From positions 1 through 64,000 of the forward strand of contig NZ_BBJS01000023.1 in NCBI RefSeq assembly GCF_000739895.2: a stretch of 64,000 nucleotides of DNA, given 5' to 3'. The DNA comes from Sphingomonas paucimobilis NBRC 13935. Lineage in GTDB: Bacteria; Pseudomonadota; Alphaproteobacteria; Sphingomonadales; Sphingomonadaceae. Under the pieces are notes generated by a model. The model made no database searches and was not told the origin of the DNA. It worked only from the letters and a program-made list of their open reading frames with translations. Positions 26,033 through 35,392 of the stretch are shown here, in pieces (within the stretch, counting starts at the first letter, position 1; each line of letters starts with the position of its first letter). The position numbers were made by a program, and so were the translations under genes.

Positions 26033-26452
26033 ATGACCTATGCGTCCGCTTTCCTGACCGATCCCGCCGCCGTCTATCGCCAAATCGACGTGGTCGGCCG
26101 CACCGCGATGGCCGACGGCCCCGCGCTGGTGCAGCTGCTCTACGAGGAACTGATCGCCGCGTTGCGCTCCGCCGCCTGGGCGACCGAGCATGGCCAGCTC
26201 GCACGCAAGAGCGAGCGGGTGACGCGCGCCACCGCCATCCTGTTCGCGCTGGAAGCGGGGCTCGACTTCGACAATGGCGGCGAAATGTCGATCACCTTCG
26301 CCAAGCTCTATGCGGGTGCACGCAAGCAGATCGTCGATGGCTCGCTGGGCCAGGACGCCAATGTCTTCCGCGCGGTCGCCGCCAATATGGTCGAGATCGC
26401 CGAGGCCTGGGAAACGGTGCGCAAGATGAATGCGGGCAACACCAAGAACTGA
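26033..26452 (+). CDS. fliS: FliS, flagellin export chaperone
   Basis: Binds the flagellin C-terminus and prevents early polymerisation. It is 139 residues and helical. GPALVQLLYEELIAALRSAA corresponds to the FliS core helix, and KSERVTRATAILFALEAGLD to the next. It starts one base after the fliD stop. The REP pair at 26463-26551 follows and may end the unit. Confidence 0.88.
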   Translation: MTYASAFLTDPAAVYRQIDVVGRTAMADGPALVQLLYEELIAALRSAAWATEHGQLARKSERVTRATAILFALEAGLDFDNGGEMSITFAKLYAGARKQIVDGSLGQDANVFRAVAANMVEIAEAWETVRKMNAGNTKN

Positions 26453-26462
26453 ACCCCAGGCC

Positions 26463-26551
26463 CCGTTCAGCCTGAGCGAAGTCGAAGGCCATGGGAATTC
26501 CTTCGCCATCGAACGCGGACCATGCGCTTCGACAGTGCTCAGCGTGAACGG
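26463..26551. repeat. Inverted REP pair between fliS and the CorA-like gene
   Basis: CCGTTCAGCCTGAGCGAAG starts the left arm (26463-26489), and the right arm (26527-26551, CTTCGACAGTGCTCAGCGTG) is its imperfect complement. It could fold into a long hairpin between convergent genes. Confidence 0.75.
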
Positions 26552-26564
26552 CGGGAGGTAAGGC

Positions 26565-27518
26565 TCACCGCCGGAACCAGTGGCGCTGGACGAAATAGAT
26601 GACGATCCCCGCCGCGATCAGCGCGCAGGCGCCCAGGATCGCGTCGAACGCCCAGGGCTGCTCGGCATAGGGCAGGTTCTTGACGTTCATTCCGTAGAGT
26701 CCGGTGATGAAGGTCAGCGGCAGGAACACCATCGCCACGATCGAAATGAGCAGCGCGCGATTGTCGATCTGCTCCGCCCGCAAATCGGTCAGCGTTTCGT
26801 GGATCAGCGCGGCACGCTCGCGGATCGATTCCAGTTCCTCGGCCATGCGCGCCGCACGATCGGCGGCGGCGGACAGATGGAGCCGATCGTCATCGGCCAG
26901 CCAGTCGCCGGGCAAGGCCGCCAGCTTTTCGAGCGCCGCGCGCTGCGGATTGAGGAAGCGGCGATAGCCGATCGCGGCAACGCGCGCCCGGCTGACCGTG
27001 CGGCGCAACTGAAAGACGCGGTGCTCGTCCAACTGCTCCTCGCAATCATCCAGATCGTCGCCCAGGCTCGCCACATCGGGGTCGAGGTCGCTGGTGATGG
27101 CGGTCGCGAAGGCGGTGATGAGGTCGCCCGGGTCGACCACTTCACCACGCTCGACGCATTGGCGCACCTCATCCACCGCGAGCAGCGGGCGGCGCGTCAC
27201 CGAATAGACCCGGCCCTTGACCGCCCAGATGCGCACTGAGGCGAGCATGTCCGACCCGTCGAGCGGTTCGCTGCTGCGCCCGCGCAGGTTCAGGAACGCC
27301 CCCTCGCCTACCGCCTCGCACCGTGGGCGAGTCTCGGTCGCGGTCAGCGCATCCACGACATAGTCGGGCAGATGCGCGGAATCGTGCAACCAGCGCTGGG
27401 CGACCGCGTCGTTGGTCTCCAGATGCACCCAGACGAGCCGCGCGTCGACCGACACCGCCTCGCGCACCCCGATCGCCTCGGCCTGGCCCTTGTCCAGGCG
27501 ATAGGCAAAGCCGGTCAT
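26565..27518 (-). CDS. zntB: CorA-family divalent metal transporter (ZntB-like)
   Basis: Pentameric inner-membrane channel of the CorA superfamily. It is 317 residues. A long acidic cytoplasmic domain comes first. Two C-terminal membrane helices (about 255-275 and 288-310) are separated by the signature G276-M277-N278 in YGMNVKNLPYAE. The start WVHLETNDAVAQRWL resembles ZntB, which is linked to zinc. Substrate cannot be read with certainty. It overlaps the stop of the siroheme gene (ATGA), so both are one operon on the minus strand. Confidence 0.85.
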   Translation of the reverse strand: MTGFAYRLDKGQAEAIGVREAVSVDARLVWVHLETNDAVAQRWLHDSAHLPDYVVDALTATETRPRCEAVGEGAFLNLRGRSSEPLDGSDMLASVRIWAVKGRVYSVTRRPLLAVDEVRQCVERGEVVDPGDLITAFATAITSDLDPDVASLGDDLDDCEEQLDEHRVFQLRRTVSRARVAAIGYRRFLNPQRAALEKLAALPGDWLADDDRLHLSAAADRAARMAEELESIRERAALIHETLTDLRAEQIDNRALLISIVAMVFLPLTFITGLYGMNVKNLPYAEQPWAFDAILGACALIAAGIVIYFVQRHWFRR

Positions 27519-28288
27519 GCCGGGCCCGCCATCGACAGATCGACCACCTGCCCCTCGCCGACCTCGGCGGGAAGGCTGTCGCTGGCGATGCGCACCGCGT
27601 CGGCGCGTGCACGGTCGAGAATGGCGGACGGCACATCGCCGCGGTGATAGACGCGGTCGGCGGCGGCCAGTGCTCGTGCCTGGCGCAGGGTGAGATCGTC
27701 AGGATCGGTCGAGGTCAGCACGAAAGCCTCGACGCGCGCGCCCGGGCGATCGGCGCTCGCCAGCCAGGCATCGACGTCATGCTCCTCCGCCAACGGATCG
27801 AGCGCACCGCCCGGCGACAGTGCCGCCCCGATCGCCCGCCGCCGCTCCGCCCCATCGGGGAAGCGCGCACGCAAAGCGGTGCGGGCGGCATACAGCCCCT
27901 CGGCCAGCGCACCGAGGCCGGCGGGCAGCAATGTCTCCAGCCGCTGGCGAAGCGCCGCCGCCAGGCCCGCCGACACGCCGCCCGTCCCGATCGCGATGAT
28001 CACCGGCCCGCGCTCGACGATGGCGGGCAGGGTGAAGTCGCAGACGGCTGGCCGGTCCACCGCGTTGACCAGTATGCCGCGCGCCTTCAGCCGGGCGATG
28101 GCGGCTTGCGCCGCGTCTTCATCCTCGATCGCGACGATGGCGAGGGTGGCGGGGGCGTCCTCCCCCACGACGAGTGCCCCGGCACGGTCGAGCAGGCGGC
28201 GCTTAGCTTCGGCCGGCTCGCCCTCGCCGAGCAGGATCACCGGGCGGCCCCCCAGCCGGACGAACAAAGGCAGACTGGCGAGACTCAC
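27515..28288 (-). CDS. Precorrin-2 dehydrogenase/ferrochelatase-like protein (CysG N-terminal type)
   Basis: Would oxidise precorrin-2 and insert iron to give sirohaem for sulfite or nitrite reductase. It is 257 residues from GTG 28288. The start SLPLFVRLGGRPVILLGEGE is the NAD-binding core. VNAVDRPAVCDFTLPAIVER and VIIAIGTGGVSAGLAAALRQ are typical of CysG/Met8. The uroporphyrinogen methylase half of CysG is absent. The usual GTGGxSP segment reads GTGGVSAG here. GTG is preferred because a long in-frame extension upstream is repeat DNA. GGAGG for this gene lies in the end of the palindrome at 28296-28431. Confidence 0.85.
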   Translation of the reverse strand: MSLASLPLFVRLGGRPVILLGEGEPAEAKRRLLDRAGALVVGEDAPATLAIVAIEDEDAAQAAIARLKARGILVNAVDRPAVCDFTLPAIVERGPVIIAIGTGGVSAGLAAALRQRLETLLPAGLGALAEGLYAARTALRARFPDGAERRRAIGAALSPGGALDPLAEEHDVDAWLASADRPGARVEAFVLTSTDPDDLTLRQARALAAADRVYHRGDVPSAILDRARADAVRIASDSLPAEVGEGQVVDLSMAGPA

Positions 28289-28295
28289 TTCGCCA

Positions 28296-28431
28296 TTCCT
28301 CCCCTGTAAAGGGAGGGGAACCAGCGAAGCTGGTAGAGGGGTGTCACCGCTGGAGAGGAAGCGATTCCTCGCGACCGGTGCCCCCCCTCCGTCAGGCCTG
28401 CGGCCTGCCACCTCCCCTTCCAGGGGAGGAA
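28296..28431. repeat. 136-bp palindromic element between lysA and the siroheme gene
   Basis: The ends are TTCCTCCCCTG (28296-28306) and CAGGGGAGGAA (28421-28431), perfect complements. Inner complementary blocks are GAGGGGTGTCACCG with CGGTGCCCCCCCTC, and GCGATTCC near the centre. It has the same length and layout (CTCCCC-spacer-GGGGAG ends, GGCTGG or GCTGG blocks, GGTGGAGG-type core) as the element inside truB at 52879-53013. Its end provides the Shine-Dalgarno of the siroheme gene. Confidence 0.75.
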
Positions 28432-28448
28432 GGCCGCAGGTCGCGCCG

Positions 28449-29711
28449 TCACTTCTTCAGCCACTCCGGCACGCGCTCGGCGGCGATGATCGTCTCGGCG
28501 GCGATGCGATCGGCGACGACGGCGAAGCGATCGCCCTCGACCATCACCTCGGGGACCAGCGGGCGGCTGTTATAGGTCGACGCCATGGTCGCGCCGTAAG
28601 CGCCTGCGGTGCGGAACACGGCGAGGTCGCCCGACTTCACCACATCGATCTCGCGGTTCATCGCGAAGGTGTCGCCGGTCTCGCACACCGGCCCGGCGAT
28701 GTTGGCCATCATCGTCTCGCCGGTCGGCTTCACCGCGACGAAGTCGTGATAGGCGTCATAGAGCGCCGGTCGCGCGAGGTCGTTCATCGCCGCATCAACG
28801 ATGACATAGGGGTTGGCGACGCCGGGCTTCACCCAGACGACTTCGGTCGCCAGCACACCGGCATTGCCCGCGATCACCCGACCGGGCTCGAACATCAGCT
28901 CGACGTCCCAGTCCTTGGTCACGCGTGCCACCATCTCGCCATAAGCGGCTGGCGCGGGCATCACATCGCCGGGCTTGTAAGGAACACCCAGACCACCGCC
29001 CAGATCGACGCGGGTGACGCGATGCCCCGCGCCGCGCAGTTCGGCAACGAGTTCGCCGACGCGCTTATAGGCGGCCTCGAGCGGGGCAAGATCGCCCAAC
29101 TGGCTGCCAATGTGACAGGCAACACCCTTCAGGTCGATGCCCGGCAGCCCGGCCAAACGGTCGAACATGCCGAGTGCCTGATCAATCGGCACACCGAACT
29201 TGTTTTCCTTGCGGCCGGTCGAGATCTTGGCGTGGGTGCCGGCATCGACGTCCGGGTTCACGCGCAGCGTGGCGGGCGCGACGAGGCCGCGCTCATGCGC
29301 CAGCTCGGCAAGCACCGCGCCTTCTTCCTCCAGCTCCAGGTTGAACTGGCCGATTCCGGCTTCCAGCGCGGCGATCAGTTCGGCGCGCGTCTTGCCGACG
29401 CCGGAGAACACGATGTCCTCCGCCTTCATCCCCGCTGCCAGCGCGCGGCGCATCTCGCCGACCGACACGACGTCCGCGCCGTATCCTTCATCGGCCAGCA
29501 CGCGCAGCACGGCGAGGTTCGGGTTCGCCTTGATCGCATAGGCCAGATGCACGCGCGGCAACGCGCTCAGGCCTTCGCGGAACACCTGCGCATGGCGGCG
29601 GAAGGTCGAGGCGGAATAGATATAGACCGGCGTGCCGACTTCGGCCGCGATCCGGGCGACGGGGACGTCCTCGACATGGAGTTCGCCGTTCGAAAAGTGA
29701 AAATGGTCCAT
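28449..29711 (-). CDS. lysA: LysA, diaminopimelate decarboxylase
   Basis: PLP enzyme that makes lysine from meso-diaminopimelate. It is 420 residues. The PLP lysine is in VHLAYAIKANPNLAVLR. Other family segments are GACHIGSQ-like (VACHIGSQLGDL), DLGGGLGVPY, EPGRVIAGNAG and the C-terminal CETGDTFA. It overlaps the small lipoprotein gene by TGATG, in the argH-lptM-lysA order common in proteobacteria. Confidence 0.96.
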   Translation of the reverse strand: MDHFHFSNGELHVEDVPVARIAAEVGTPVYIYSASTFRRHAQVFREGLSALPRVHLAYAIKANPNLAVLRVLADEGYGADVVSVGEMRRALAAGMKAEDIVFSGVGKTRAELIAALEAGIGQFNLELEEEGAVLAELAHERGLVAPATLRVNPDVDAGTHAKISTGRKENKFGVPIDQALGMFDRLAGLPGIDLKGVACHIGSQLGDLAPLEAAYKRVGELVAELRGAGHRVTRVDLGGGLGVPYKPGDVMPAPAAYGEMVARVTKDWDVELMFEPGRVIAGNAGVLATEVVWVKPGVANPYVIVDAAMNDLARPALYDAYHDFVAVKPTGETMMANIAGPVCETGDTFAMNREIDVVKSGDLAVFRTAGAYGATMASTYNSRPLVPEVMVEGDRFAVVADRIAAETIIAAERVPEWLKK

Positions 29712-29947
29712 CAGCGGGGGGGCAAATCAAATTCGTCCGAGCGGCGTTCCTGCGACTGAGTCATCAGTTCGTCGGACCGCTGCGGGCGTTGTTGGGGGGT
29801 CGGCGTCAGCAATTGCTGCGCCGTGGGACGGGTGGTCGCACCGCGCGGCGCGACCGGCAGCGGCTCGCCCTTGGGCGGTTGCAGCCGGTTGGCCGCGCCA
29901 CAGGCCGAAAGGCCGAACGCGATCAGCAGGACGAGCGCCCGCTTCAA
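29711..29947 (-). CDS. lptM: Small LptM-like lipoprotein
   Basis: 78-residue lipoprotein with lipobox LSAC at about 13-16, preceded by a hydrophobic signal ([12 protein letters not shown]). The rest is Pro/Gln/Arg-rich. It begins with TTG overlapping the argH stop (TTGA), and no ATG or GTG alternative gives the signal sequence. Proteins at this place (between argH and lysA) are often annotated YifL/LptM and linked to the LPS translocon LptDE. That function is inferred from position and the lipobox. Confidence 0.7.
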   Translation of the reverse strand: MKRALVLLIAFGLSACGAANRLQPPKGEPLPVAPRGATTRPTAQQLLTPTPQQRPQRSDELMTQSQERRSDEFDLPPR

Positions 29948-31329
29948 GGCCGCACCCCCCGCGCGGTGGCGATGGCGGCGCGCACATTGGCGGGCGCGGT
30001 ACCGCCGAAGCTGACCCGGCTGGCAACCGAAGCATCGACCGACAGCACGTCATAGATGCCGTCATTGATCCGCGCGTCAATCGCGGTCAGATCGTCGATC
30101 GACAGCTCGTGCAGCATCACGCCCTTCTCCTCGGCAAGCTTCACGGCGCGGCCGGTGATATGATGCGCCTCGCGGAAGGGAATGCCGCCAACGCGGACCA
30201 GCCAGTCGGCCAGATCGGTCGCGGTCGAGAAGCCCGCTTCCGCCACGGCGCGCATCCGCGGCGTCCGGAAGGTCGCGCTCTCGACCATGCCGGTCATCGC
30301 CGCGATCGACAGCGCCAGCAGGTCGTGCGCCTCGAACACCGGCGGCTTGTCGTCCTGCATGTCCTTGGAATAGGCGAGCGGCAGGCCCTTCATCGTGACC
30401 ATCAGGCTGGTCATGCAGCCCATGATGCGCCCGGCATGGCCGCGCACCAATTCGGCCGCGTCGGGGTTGCGCTTCTGCGGCATGATCGAGCTGCCGGTCG
30501 ACCATTGGTCGGACAGCGCCACGAAGCCGAAGGGCTGCGACGCCCAGAGCACGAACTCCTCGGCCAGGCGCGACAGGTGGAGCGAGCAGTTGGTCGCAGC
30601 CTGCAGATAGTCGATCGCGAAGTCGCGGTCGCTGACCGCGTCCAGCGAGTTGCGCGTCGGCGCGTCGAACCCCAGCGCCTCAGCCGTCATGTGGCGGTCG
30701 ATCGGGAAACCCGTCCCCGCCAGCGCCGCCGAGCCCAGCGGGCACTGGTTCATCCGCGCGCGCGCGTCCGCAAAGCGGCTGGCGTCGCGCACGATCATCT
30801 CGTGATAGGCCATCAGGTGATGACCCAGCGTCACCGGCTGCGCGGATTGCAGATGGGTGAAGCCCGGCATCACGCTGTCGGCATGTTCCTCGGCACGGAT
30901 CAGCAGCGCTTCCCGCAAAGCCCCCAGCGCCGTCAGCGTCTCGTCGATCGCATCGCGCACCCACAGACGGAAGTCGGTCGCCACCTGGTCGTTGCGCGAC
31001 CGCGCGGTGTGCAGGCGTCCCGCCACCGGCCCGATCAACTGGGCCAGCTTCGCCTCGGTCTGCATATGGATGTCTTCGAGGGTCAGGTCCTCGGCCACGC
31101 CATTGGCGGCATAATCCTCGGCGACCTTATCCAGCCCGGCGGCGATCGTCGCGGCGTCCTCGGCCGAGACGATGCCCTGTTTGCCCAGCATGGCGACATG
31201 CGCTTTCGACCCGGCGATGTCCTGTTTCCACAATCGCTTGTCGAAGGGGATGGACGCGTTTATCTCGCGCATCACCGCGGCGGGACCTTCTGCGAAGCGC
31301 CCGCCCCACATTGCGTTGGAGCCGCCCAT
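29944..31329 (-). CDS. argH: ArgH, argininosuccinate lyase
   Basis: Last step of arginine synthesis. It is 461 residues. [20 protein letters not shown] is the ArgH N-terminus, and [20 protein letters not shown] is the fumarase/aspartase family signature, with [16 protein letters not shown] for substrate binding. ATG 31329 gives [15 protein letters not shown] 31311 is a possible shorter start. The ATG shares the palindrome CATG with the divergent TlpA-like gene, so the two genes overlap at their starts. Confidence 0.95.
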   Translation of the reverse strand: MGGSNAMWGGRFAEGPAAVMREINASIPFDKRLWKQDIAGSKAHVAMLGKQGIVSAEDAATIAAGLDKVAEDYAANGVAEDLTLEDIHMQTEAKLAQLIGPVAGRLHTARSRNDQVATDFRLWVRDAIDETLTALGALREALLIRAEEHADSVMPGFTHLQSAQPVTLGHHLMAYHEMIVRDASRFADARARMNQCPLGSAALAGTGFPIDRHMTAEALGFDAPTRNSLDAVSDRDFAIDYLQAATNCSLHLSRLAEEFVLWASQPFGFVALSDQWSTGSSIMPQKRNPDAAELVRGHAGRIMGCMTSLMVTMKGLPLAYSKDMQDDKPPVFEAHDLLALSIAAMTGMVESATFRTPRMRAVAEAGFSTATDLADWLVRVGGIPFREAHHITGRAVKLAEEKGVMLHELSIDDLTAIDARINDGIYDVLSVDASVASRVSFGGTAPANVRAAIATARGVRP

Positions 31330-31921
31330 GTCGTCGCGTACCGTGATCGCCTGTCTCCTGGGGCTGATGGTCGCCGGGTGCGATAAGCAAAGCCCCGCCC
31401 CGGAGCAAGCCGGCAACACCTCCAGCGGAGAAGTTTCGAGCGGCGAAGTGACCGCCGCCCCCGCACCCGAAGCACCCAAGCCCGCCGGCGCGGTCGACCG
31501 TGCCCACAAGGGCGAGGCGGCGCCCGCGCTGGGCTTCACCACCCTCGACGGCAAGCCGACGACGCTGGCCGATTTCCGTGGCAAGCCGGTGCTGGTCAAT
31601 CTCTGGGCGACCTGGTGCGGACCATGCGTGGCGGAAATGCCGACGCTGGCCACCACCGCCGAGCGGCTGAAGGGCAAGGTCGCGGTGATCGCGGTCAGCC
31701 AGGACCTGGACGGTGCGGCCAAGGTCACGCCGTTCCTGGCCGGCCGCAAGCTCGACGCATTGCCCGTCTATCTCGACCCCAAGCTGGGGCTGAGCACCCA
31801 TTACCGTGCCAATCTGCCGACCACGATTCTCTATGACGCGACCGGCAAGGAAATCTGGCGCGTGACCGGCGGCTTCGACTGGGCCGGCGCCGAGGCGCAA
31901 AAGCTGCTAGCCGAGGTTTAG
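31328..31921 (+). CDS. TlpA-like thioredoxin-fold lipoprotein
   Basis: Predicted periplasmic thiol-disulfide oxidoreductase tethered to a membrane. It is 197 residues. The signal ends in lipobox LMVAGC (about 14-19), followed by a Pro/Ala/Glu linker. The thioredoxin domain has [17 protein letters not shown] with the active site WCGPC at 96-100 and cis-Pro in [10 protein letters not shown]. Likely roles are cytochrome c maturation or general disulfide reduction. GGAG seven bases before ATG 31328 supports that start. It is divergent from argH with start codons overlapping by two bases. Confidence 0.87.
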   Translation: MSSRTVIACLLGLMVAGCDKQSPAPEQAGNTSSGEVSSGEVTAAPAPEAPKPAGAVDRAHKGEAAPALGFTTLDGKPTTLADFRGKPVLVNLWATWCGPCVAEMPTLATTAERLKGKVAVIAVSQDLDGAAKVTPFLAGRKLDALPVYLDPKLGLSTHYRANLPTTILYDATGKEIWRVTGGFDWAGAEAQKLLAEV

Positions 31922-31963
31922 GGGACAGGCCGCTGCCTTGACCTATGGTTTAAGCCCCCTCCC

Positions 31964-32100
31964 CCGTTCAGGCTGAGCCCTTCGGCTGGCTGGCAAGCCA
32001 GCCGCTCAGGATAAACTTCGGCGCATAGCGCCGAAGTCGAAGCCCACGCCGCAATCGCCAAGTGCTTCCCGTACCCTTCGACTTCGCTCAGCGCGGACGG
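31964..32100. repeat. Inverted pair of REP-like palindromes downstream of the TlpA-like gene
   Basis: Most of the 314-base gap 31922-32235 is this repeat plus a terminator, and no gene is seen in it. The left unit (31964-32044) is a composite palindrome, with GGCTGGCTGGCAAGCCAGCC and CTTCGGCGCATAGCGCCGAAG blocks. It is nearly identical to the inverse of 22083-22165. The right arm (32076-32100) is the complementary REP, ACTTCGCTCAGCGCGGACGG. Confidence 0.75.
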
Positions 32101-32131
32101 AGGAATGGGGCGAGGTGGAGATGCATCCGGA

Positions 32132-32169
32132 TAAAAAAGAACCCCGCCCGGCATGACGCCGGACGGGGT
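32132..32169 (-). terminator. Rho-independent terminator of the TonB receptor gene
   Basis: On the minus strand ACCCCGTCCGGC pairs with GCCGGGCGGGGT around GTCAT, followed by TCTTTTTTAT. It sits about 65 bases after the receptor stop. Confidence 0.85.
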
Positions 32170-32235
32170 AGTCTGGGGTAAGATGCGCAAGCCCGCTGGT
32201 CGATGGGGGCGACGGATCGCCGCCCCGACCCGACA

Positions 32236-35181
32236 TCAGAATTCAGCGGTCAGGCCGATGAACACGGTCCGGCCGACCGCATCGTACAGGCCCGGATAGG
32301 TGTTGCCGTTGCCGAACGAGGTCAGCAGGCCCTGGGCGATGATCGGCGGGTCCTTGTCGAAGACGTTGTTCACGCCGGCGCGGAAGACGATGCCGTCCTG
32401 CACCTTGGCGGTGCCGGCGAGGTCGAAATAGTTGTACGCCTTGATCCGGCTGTTGAACGCGGACGGCGTGCCGGCCAGGTTCGGGTCGGACGAGTTGCTG
32501 GTCAGGTTCGTCGCCCCGATATAGCGCCAGTTGAGCGACAGCGTGCCGACCTTGGCCGCATCGGTCCAGGTGAAGCGCGCCTGGTGCCGCCATTCGGGCG
32601 TCGGCTGGCCGCAGACGGGACCGAAGAAGCCGACGCAGTCATAGGAACCGAGCCCCGGCACCGGCTCGTTGACGAACTTGCGGTTCCAGTTGCCCTGGAA
32701 ATCGACGCCCAGCGATCCGGCGCCGCCCAGCGGCTGGAGATAGTTGAGGCCGAAATCGATGCCCGAGGTGTGCAGCGAGCCCGTATTCTGCGTCGTCGAG
32801 ACGATATAGCCCTGGTCGCCGAAGATGATGCCGCCGCGCGGATCGCGGTTGAACAGCTTGCAGAAGAACGGATTGCCCGTCTGGATGCACTGGCTGATCG
32901 TCTGGTTGACCGAAATCGAGCCGATATAGTCGCGCACCCGGATGTCGTAATAGTCGACCGAGAAGGTCAGGCGGCGCAGGAAGCTGGGCGTGAAGACGAT
33001 GCCCGCCGTATAGGTGTCGGCGGTTTCGGGCTTCAGTGCCGGGTTGCCGCCGAACTGCGCGGTGCAAGTTTCCGCAGGGCAGTCGGTGATGCGGCCATAT
33101 TGCGCCTGGGTCACACCGGTACGCGCGCACTGGGCGAAGGTCGCGGTCGGCGTCGCGGTGGCGCAGGGATCCTGCGCGCTGACATTGCCGTTGAACTGCG
33201 GCCCGAACAGTTCGGACACGTTGGCGGCGCGGATCGCGCGGTTGTAGCTGCCGCGCAGGCGGATGTCGCTGCTCGGCGCCCAAGACAACTCGGCCTTGTA
33301 GGTCGAGACGATCTTGGACAGGTTGCTGTAATCCGATCCGCGATAGCCGGCGTTGAGCGACAGGTCCTTGAAGAACGGCTTGTTCTGGATCAGCGGCACT
33401 TCGATTTCGGCGAAGACCTCGTTCACGTCGAACCGGCCCTCGGTCTCCTTGGTCCCCTTTTGCAGGGCGAGCGCGTCGGCCTTGAACTCCAGGCTTTCGT
33501 AACGATGCTCGACGCCCAGGACGACGCCAATGCCATCGTCCGACCAGGGCGACTTCACGCCATAGGTTCCCAGGTCCGCGCTGATATTGCCGCTGAGCAC
33601 GGTTTCCTTATCGACACCGCGGGTCGAGGTCGGCGCGTAGATATAGCTGAACGCCGCGTCCGAAATGCCGTTGTAGCGGAAGATGTCGAGCGGCACGCAA
33701 TTCGGATCGGTGCCGTCGATCACCGACTTGCAGGTCGGCGTGCCGTTGCGGTTGACGACCTGGATCGCACGGTTGGCGCGGCTCGGGTCGATATCGTTCG
33801 AATAGGTCTCGTTGAACAACACCGTCGAGAACAGCGCGTTGGCGTCATAGCGGATGCCCTCGGCGATCTGGCCGCGCACGCCGCCCGAGAAGCGGTAATC
33901 GGTATGGCGCAGATCGTCGCGACGCGGCCGTGCATTCCCCGCGACCGGGCGATAGCCGATATAGGCCTGTTGCGAGGCGTTGGTGCCATAGGCGTTGCCG
34001 CACAGGATCTGTCCCTGCTGCGCGCTCAGGAACGGATTGTCGCAATTGACCGTGTAGGTGAAGCCCTGGAACAGTGCGGAGGGGGCGACCTGCGAATTGG
34101 TGTGATCGTCCATGAACATGACGCTGCCATAGGCCTCGATCGCGGGCGTGATCTCGTACTTGGCGAAGGCACCGGCGGTGTAGCGCGTGTCGTTGCGCTG
34201 GAAATAGTTGAGCGGCGCATAATTGTAGCGGAAGCTGGCATCATAGGGGACCCAGGTCCGGTTGCCGTCACGCGTGTTGTTGAACCGGCCCAGATCGGCG
34301 CTGGGGCCGGTGATAGGATCGAACAGGCCATATTGGTTGTTGCTCGACCCGCCGCAGGTCAGGGTGGAATTGCCCGCGCCCGCCGGATCGAAGGCGCAGG
34401 ACGAGACGTCGCGGTCGGCCTGCAGCACCGGCTTGGTGTCACGATAGCCGAAATAGGCGGTCACATTGCCGCGGCCATCGGGGAAGTTGGTGCCGAAGGT
34501 GAGGTTGACGTCCAGCTTCTGCCCATCGAGGATCATAGGCTGAGCGAGGCGGTAATTGGCCTCGCGCTGGATGCCGCGTGCGAAGCTGTTGTCGTTCTGG
34601 TGCTGGGCAAAGCCATATTGCACATCGGCGCGCACGCCGTTCAGATCGTCGCGCAAGATGAAATTGACCACGCCCGAAATCGCGTCCGAACCATAAACTG
34701 CCGAGGCGCCGCCGGTCACCACGTCGACGCGCTTGATCAGCGCGGTCGGCACGAAGTTCAGGTCGTTGGCCTGCACCGGCAGCATGCGCTGGCCGTTGAT
34801 CAGCACTAGGTTGCGGTTGCTGCCCAAGTTGCGCAGGTTGACGCGCGCGGTGCCGTCCGACCCGTTGGAGCTGTTCTCGTTCGCGTCCGGCGTCACCTGC
34901 GGCAGGCGGTTGAGCACATTCTCGACCTGAACCGCGCCCTGATAGCGGATTTCGGTCGCATCGACGACAGTCAGCGGGCTGTTGCTGGTCAGGTTGGGGC
35001 GTTGCAGGCGGGTGCCGGTGACGACGATCGCCTCGCCATCCTGGGGTGCCGAAGCATCGTTTGAGGCCTTCGCAGCGTCCGACGTAGCTATCTGTTCCTG
35101 AGCGTGTGCCGCCGACACGGAAAGCAGCGCAATCGCAATCGCACCGGCCGAGCAGGCCAGTTTCTTGTAATTTTTAGTCAC
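32236..35181 (-). CDS. TonB-dependent outer-membrane receptor (CirA-like)
   Basis: Ligand-gated outer-membrane transporter. It is 981 residues with GTG start and AGGGGG eight bases upstream. Signal peptide is about 1-27 (ending AAHAQ). The N-terminal plug has EAIVVTGTRLQRPNLTSNSP (TonB box region), then LNRLPQVTPDANENSSNG, LVLINGQRMLPVQANDL and VDVVTGGASAVYGSDAISGV. The beta-barrel contains YDIRVRDYIGSISVNQTI and RAGVNNVFDKDPP, and ends with the aromatic-terminated GRTVFIGLTAEF. Several Cys pairs occur in extracellular loops. Sphingomonads carry many such receptors, so the substrate cannot be assigned. Neighbouring opgGH do not indicate one. Confidence 0.93.
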   Translation of the reverse strand: MTKNYKKLACSAGAIAIALLSVSAAHAQEQIATSDAAKASNDASAPQDGEAIVVTGTRLQRPNLTSNSPLTVVDATEIRYQGAVQVENVLNRLPQVTPDANENSSNGSDGTARVNLRNLGSNRNLVLINGQRMLPVQANDLNFVPTALIKRVDVVTGGASAVYGSDAISGVVNFILRDDLNGVRADVQYGFAQHQNDNSFARGIQREANYRLAQPMILDGQKLDVNLTFGTNFPDGRGNVTAYFGYRDTKPVLQADRDVSSCAFDPAGAGNSTLTCGGSSNNQYGLFDPITGPSADLGRFNNTRDGNRTWVPYDASFRYNYAPLNYFQRNDTRYTAGAFAKYEITPAIEAYGSVMFMDDHTNSQVAPSALFQGFTYTVNCDNPFLSAQQGQILCGNAYGTNASQQAYIGYRPVAGNARPRRDDLRHTDYRFSGGVRGQIAEGIRYDANALFSTVLFNETYSNDIDPSRANRAIQVVNRNGTPTCKSVIDGTDPNCVPLDIFRYNGISDAAFSYIYAPTSTRGVDKETVLSGNISADLGTYGVKSPWSDDGIGVVLGVEHRYESLEFKADALALQKGTKETEGRFDVNEVFAEIEVPLIQNKPFFKDLSLNAGYRGSDYSNLSKIVSTYKAELSWAPSSDIRLRGSYNRAIRAANVSELFGPQFNGNVSAQDPCATATPTATFAQCARTGVTQAQYGRITDCPAETCTAQFGGNPALKPETADTYTAGIVFTPSFLRRLTFSVDYYDIRVRDYIGSISVNQTISQCIQTGNPFFCKLFNRDPRGGIIFGDQGYIVSTTQNTGSLHTSGIDFGLNYLQPLGGAGSLGVDFQGNWNRKFVNEPVPGLGSYDCVGFFGPVCGQPTPEWRHQARFTWTDAAKVGTLSLNWRYIGATNLTSNSSDPNLAGTPSAFNSRIKAYNYFDLAGTAKVQDGIVFRAGVNNVFDKDPPIIAQGLLTSFGNGNTYPGLYDAVGRTVFIGLTAEF

Positions 35182-35246
35182 GAATGACCCCCTCTTTGGT
35201 CTTATTCATTGGAAGGCTGGCCTAAGAATACGCTCATGTCAAATAT

Positions 35247-35252
35247 ATTATA
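35247..35252 (-). promoter_or_regulatory. Possible -10 element of the TonB receptor gene
   Basis: TATAAT on the minus strand within an AT-rich stretch (35238-35265), unusual for this DNA. No good -35 lies 17 bases upstream. The gap 35182-35392 separates the divergent receptor and opgG genes and shows no other feature. Confidence 0.3.
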
Positions 35253-35392
35253 CCGTATTTAGAATGCCATTTTGGGGAGGATGATCGGGCGGTCAGCGCC
35301 AGGCAACCGATCATCGCATGTTGCGTTGCACCAAAGGATCGTTGCGCCCAGCGAACTATCGAGCGTGACGCAGATGGAGCTTCAGGGAGCCG

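Noticed and set aside
28289..28411. Extended N-terminus of the siroheme enzyme
   Set aside because: The extra residues come from the palindromic element. The family N-terminus begins at GTG 28288 with a suitable Shine-Dalgarno.
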